In this document: positions 63,644 to 64,000 of the stretch, one piece after another
How the letters are laid out: every line of letters begins with the position of its first letter
Numbering within the stretch: position 1 is the first letter of the stretch
Source: Oscillospiraceae bacterium
GTDB taxonomy: Bacteria > Bacillota > Clostridia > Oscillospirales > Ruminococcaceae
Length of the DNA stretch: 64,000 nt
Reading direction: 5' to 3'
Assembly: GCA_020054675.1 (NCBI GenBank)
Contig: JAIHAL010000003.1
Location: 248,001 to 312,000 of the forward strand
Made by a program: the position numbers and the translations under genes
The notes under the pieces: generated by a model
Databases searched by the model: none
Told to the model about the DNA's origin: nothing
What the model saw: only the letters and a program-made list of their open reading frames with translations

Positions 63644-64000
63644 ATGAGGGATGTAAAGGGGAGAATCCATTCGACCGAAAGCTTTGGCGCGGTTGACGGC
63701 CCGGGCATAAGATTCGTGGTGTTCTTGCAGGGATGCAGGTTAAGATGCCTTTACTGCCACAATCCGGATACATGGGAATGCCATGGCGGAATGGAAGTTT
63801 CCTCTTTGGAGCTTGTTCAAAAAATCCTCCAATATAAAAATTTTATTGAAAAGGGCGGAGTGACTCTTTCCGGCGGAGAACCGCTTTTGCAGCCTGAATT
63901 TTGCGAGGCGGTAATAGACGGATGCCATGAGAACGGGCTTCATGTTGCAATAGATACCGCCGGAGCTGTTCCGCTTGAAAAATCAAAGGGCGCAATAGAA
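63644..64000 (+). CDS. pflA: Pyruvate formate-lyase activating enzyme PflA (partial)
   Basis: Translated from ATG 63644 to the right edge, 119 codons. The protein begins [20 protein letters not shown]. The radical SAM cluster is CRLRCLYC (CxxxCxxC) followed by HNPDTW, and [16 protein letters not shown] is the SAM-binding strand. It forms the glycyl radical on Gly712 of PflB (EC 1.97.1.4). GGAGG lies about 8 bp before. The upstream ATG at 63640 is out of frame. The gene is cut by the window end; the rest (about 125 residues) lies outside. Confidence 0.95.
   Translation, partial: MRDVKGRIHSTESFGAVDGPGIRFVVFLQGCRLRCLYCHNPDTWECHGGMEVSSLELVQKILQYKNFIEKGGVTLSGGEPLLQPEFCEAVIDGCHENGLHVAIDTAGAVPLEKSKGAIE

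Overview
The window is about 64 kb of AT-rich (roughly 40% GC) Bacillota-type DNA. Ribosome-binding sites are strong AGGAGG-like sequences, promoters are sigma-A type, and the gene content fits an anaerobic, plant-polysaccharide-using Clostridia (Oscillospirales-like is my guess; there is no rRNA to prove it). Supporting signs are PFL fermentation, L-arabinose and galacturonate catabolism, GH4/GH5/GH51 enzymes, a SleL-like LysM-GH18 protein and a collagen-like protein that suggest spore formation, and four tRNA genes.

Layout. 1-3.8 kb (minus strand): the first three genes of a type II Wadjet plasmid-defence operon (jetA, jetB, partial jetC; jetD would lie off the left edge). 3.9-9.3 kb: an operon of GH4 alpha-galacturonidase, uxaB and uxaA with a divergent AraC regulator whose intergenic region carries tandem 30-bp-spaced repeats. 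9.3-9.9 kb: a MerR regulator and tRNA-Ser. 10.4-16.7 kb: the least explained part, a run of four loci: a zinc-ribbon/membrane protein split by a -1 frameshift at an A7 tract, a multi-pass membrane protein, a radical SAM/SPASM enzyme with atypical cysteine spacing, and an HExxH metalloprotein-like ORF. The last has an upstream in-frame start and N-terminus (MKVRKGFVTN) cut off by a single TAA codon. 16.7-26.2 kb: an arabinose locus (ArsR-type regulator, GH51 arabinofuranosidase, DUF6171-like protein, araB-araA-araD, araR, MFS transporter) with an AraR-like operator at the araB start. 26.3-29.7 kb: a heterodimeric ABC exporter with one degenerate ATP site. 29.7-30.4 kb: a non-coding mosaic of inverted repeats including a MITE-like 333-bp unit. 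30.4-32.4 kb: TetR regulator plus GPH sugar symporter. 32.4-42.3 kb: YhgE/Pip protein, Ca2+/H+ antiporter, Lrp regulator with aminotransferase, ispE, MFS transporter, tRNA-Arg, GH5 lipoprotein, RpiR regulator. 42.4-47.6 kb: two lipoproteins, a phage-like small gene, a chemoreceptor with a hairpin leader, an XRE repressor with twin operators, two tRNA-Gln. 47.8-51.9 kb: polyamine operon speD-decarboxylase-speE, then a CAP-domain lipoprotein. 52.2-58.3 kb: gltB-gltD glutamate synthase. 58.4-61.3 kb: sleL-like gene, collagen-like gene, dCMP deaminase. 61.4-64 kb: pflB and partial pflA.

How it fits together. Secreted lipoprotein GH5 and exported or intracellular glycosidases yield oligosaccharides; MFS and GPH porters bring them in; GH51 releases arabinose for AraA-AraB-AraD, and GH4 releases galacturonate for UxaB-UxaA (uxaC and KDG enzymes must be elsewhere). 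Pentose and hexuronate carbon then reaches pyruvate and PFL. Start codons were chosen from the position of the Shine-Dalgarno sequence wherever several were possible. All functional names rest on reading motifs and remembered family sequences; no database search was run.
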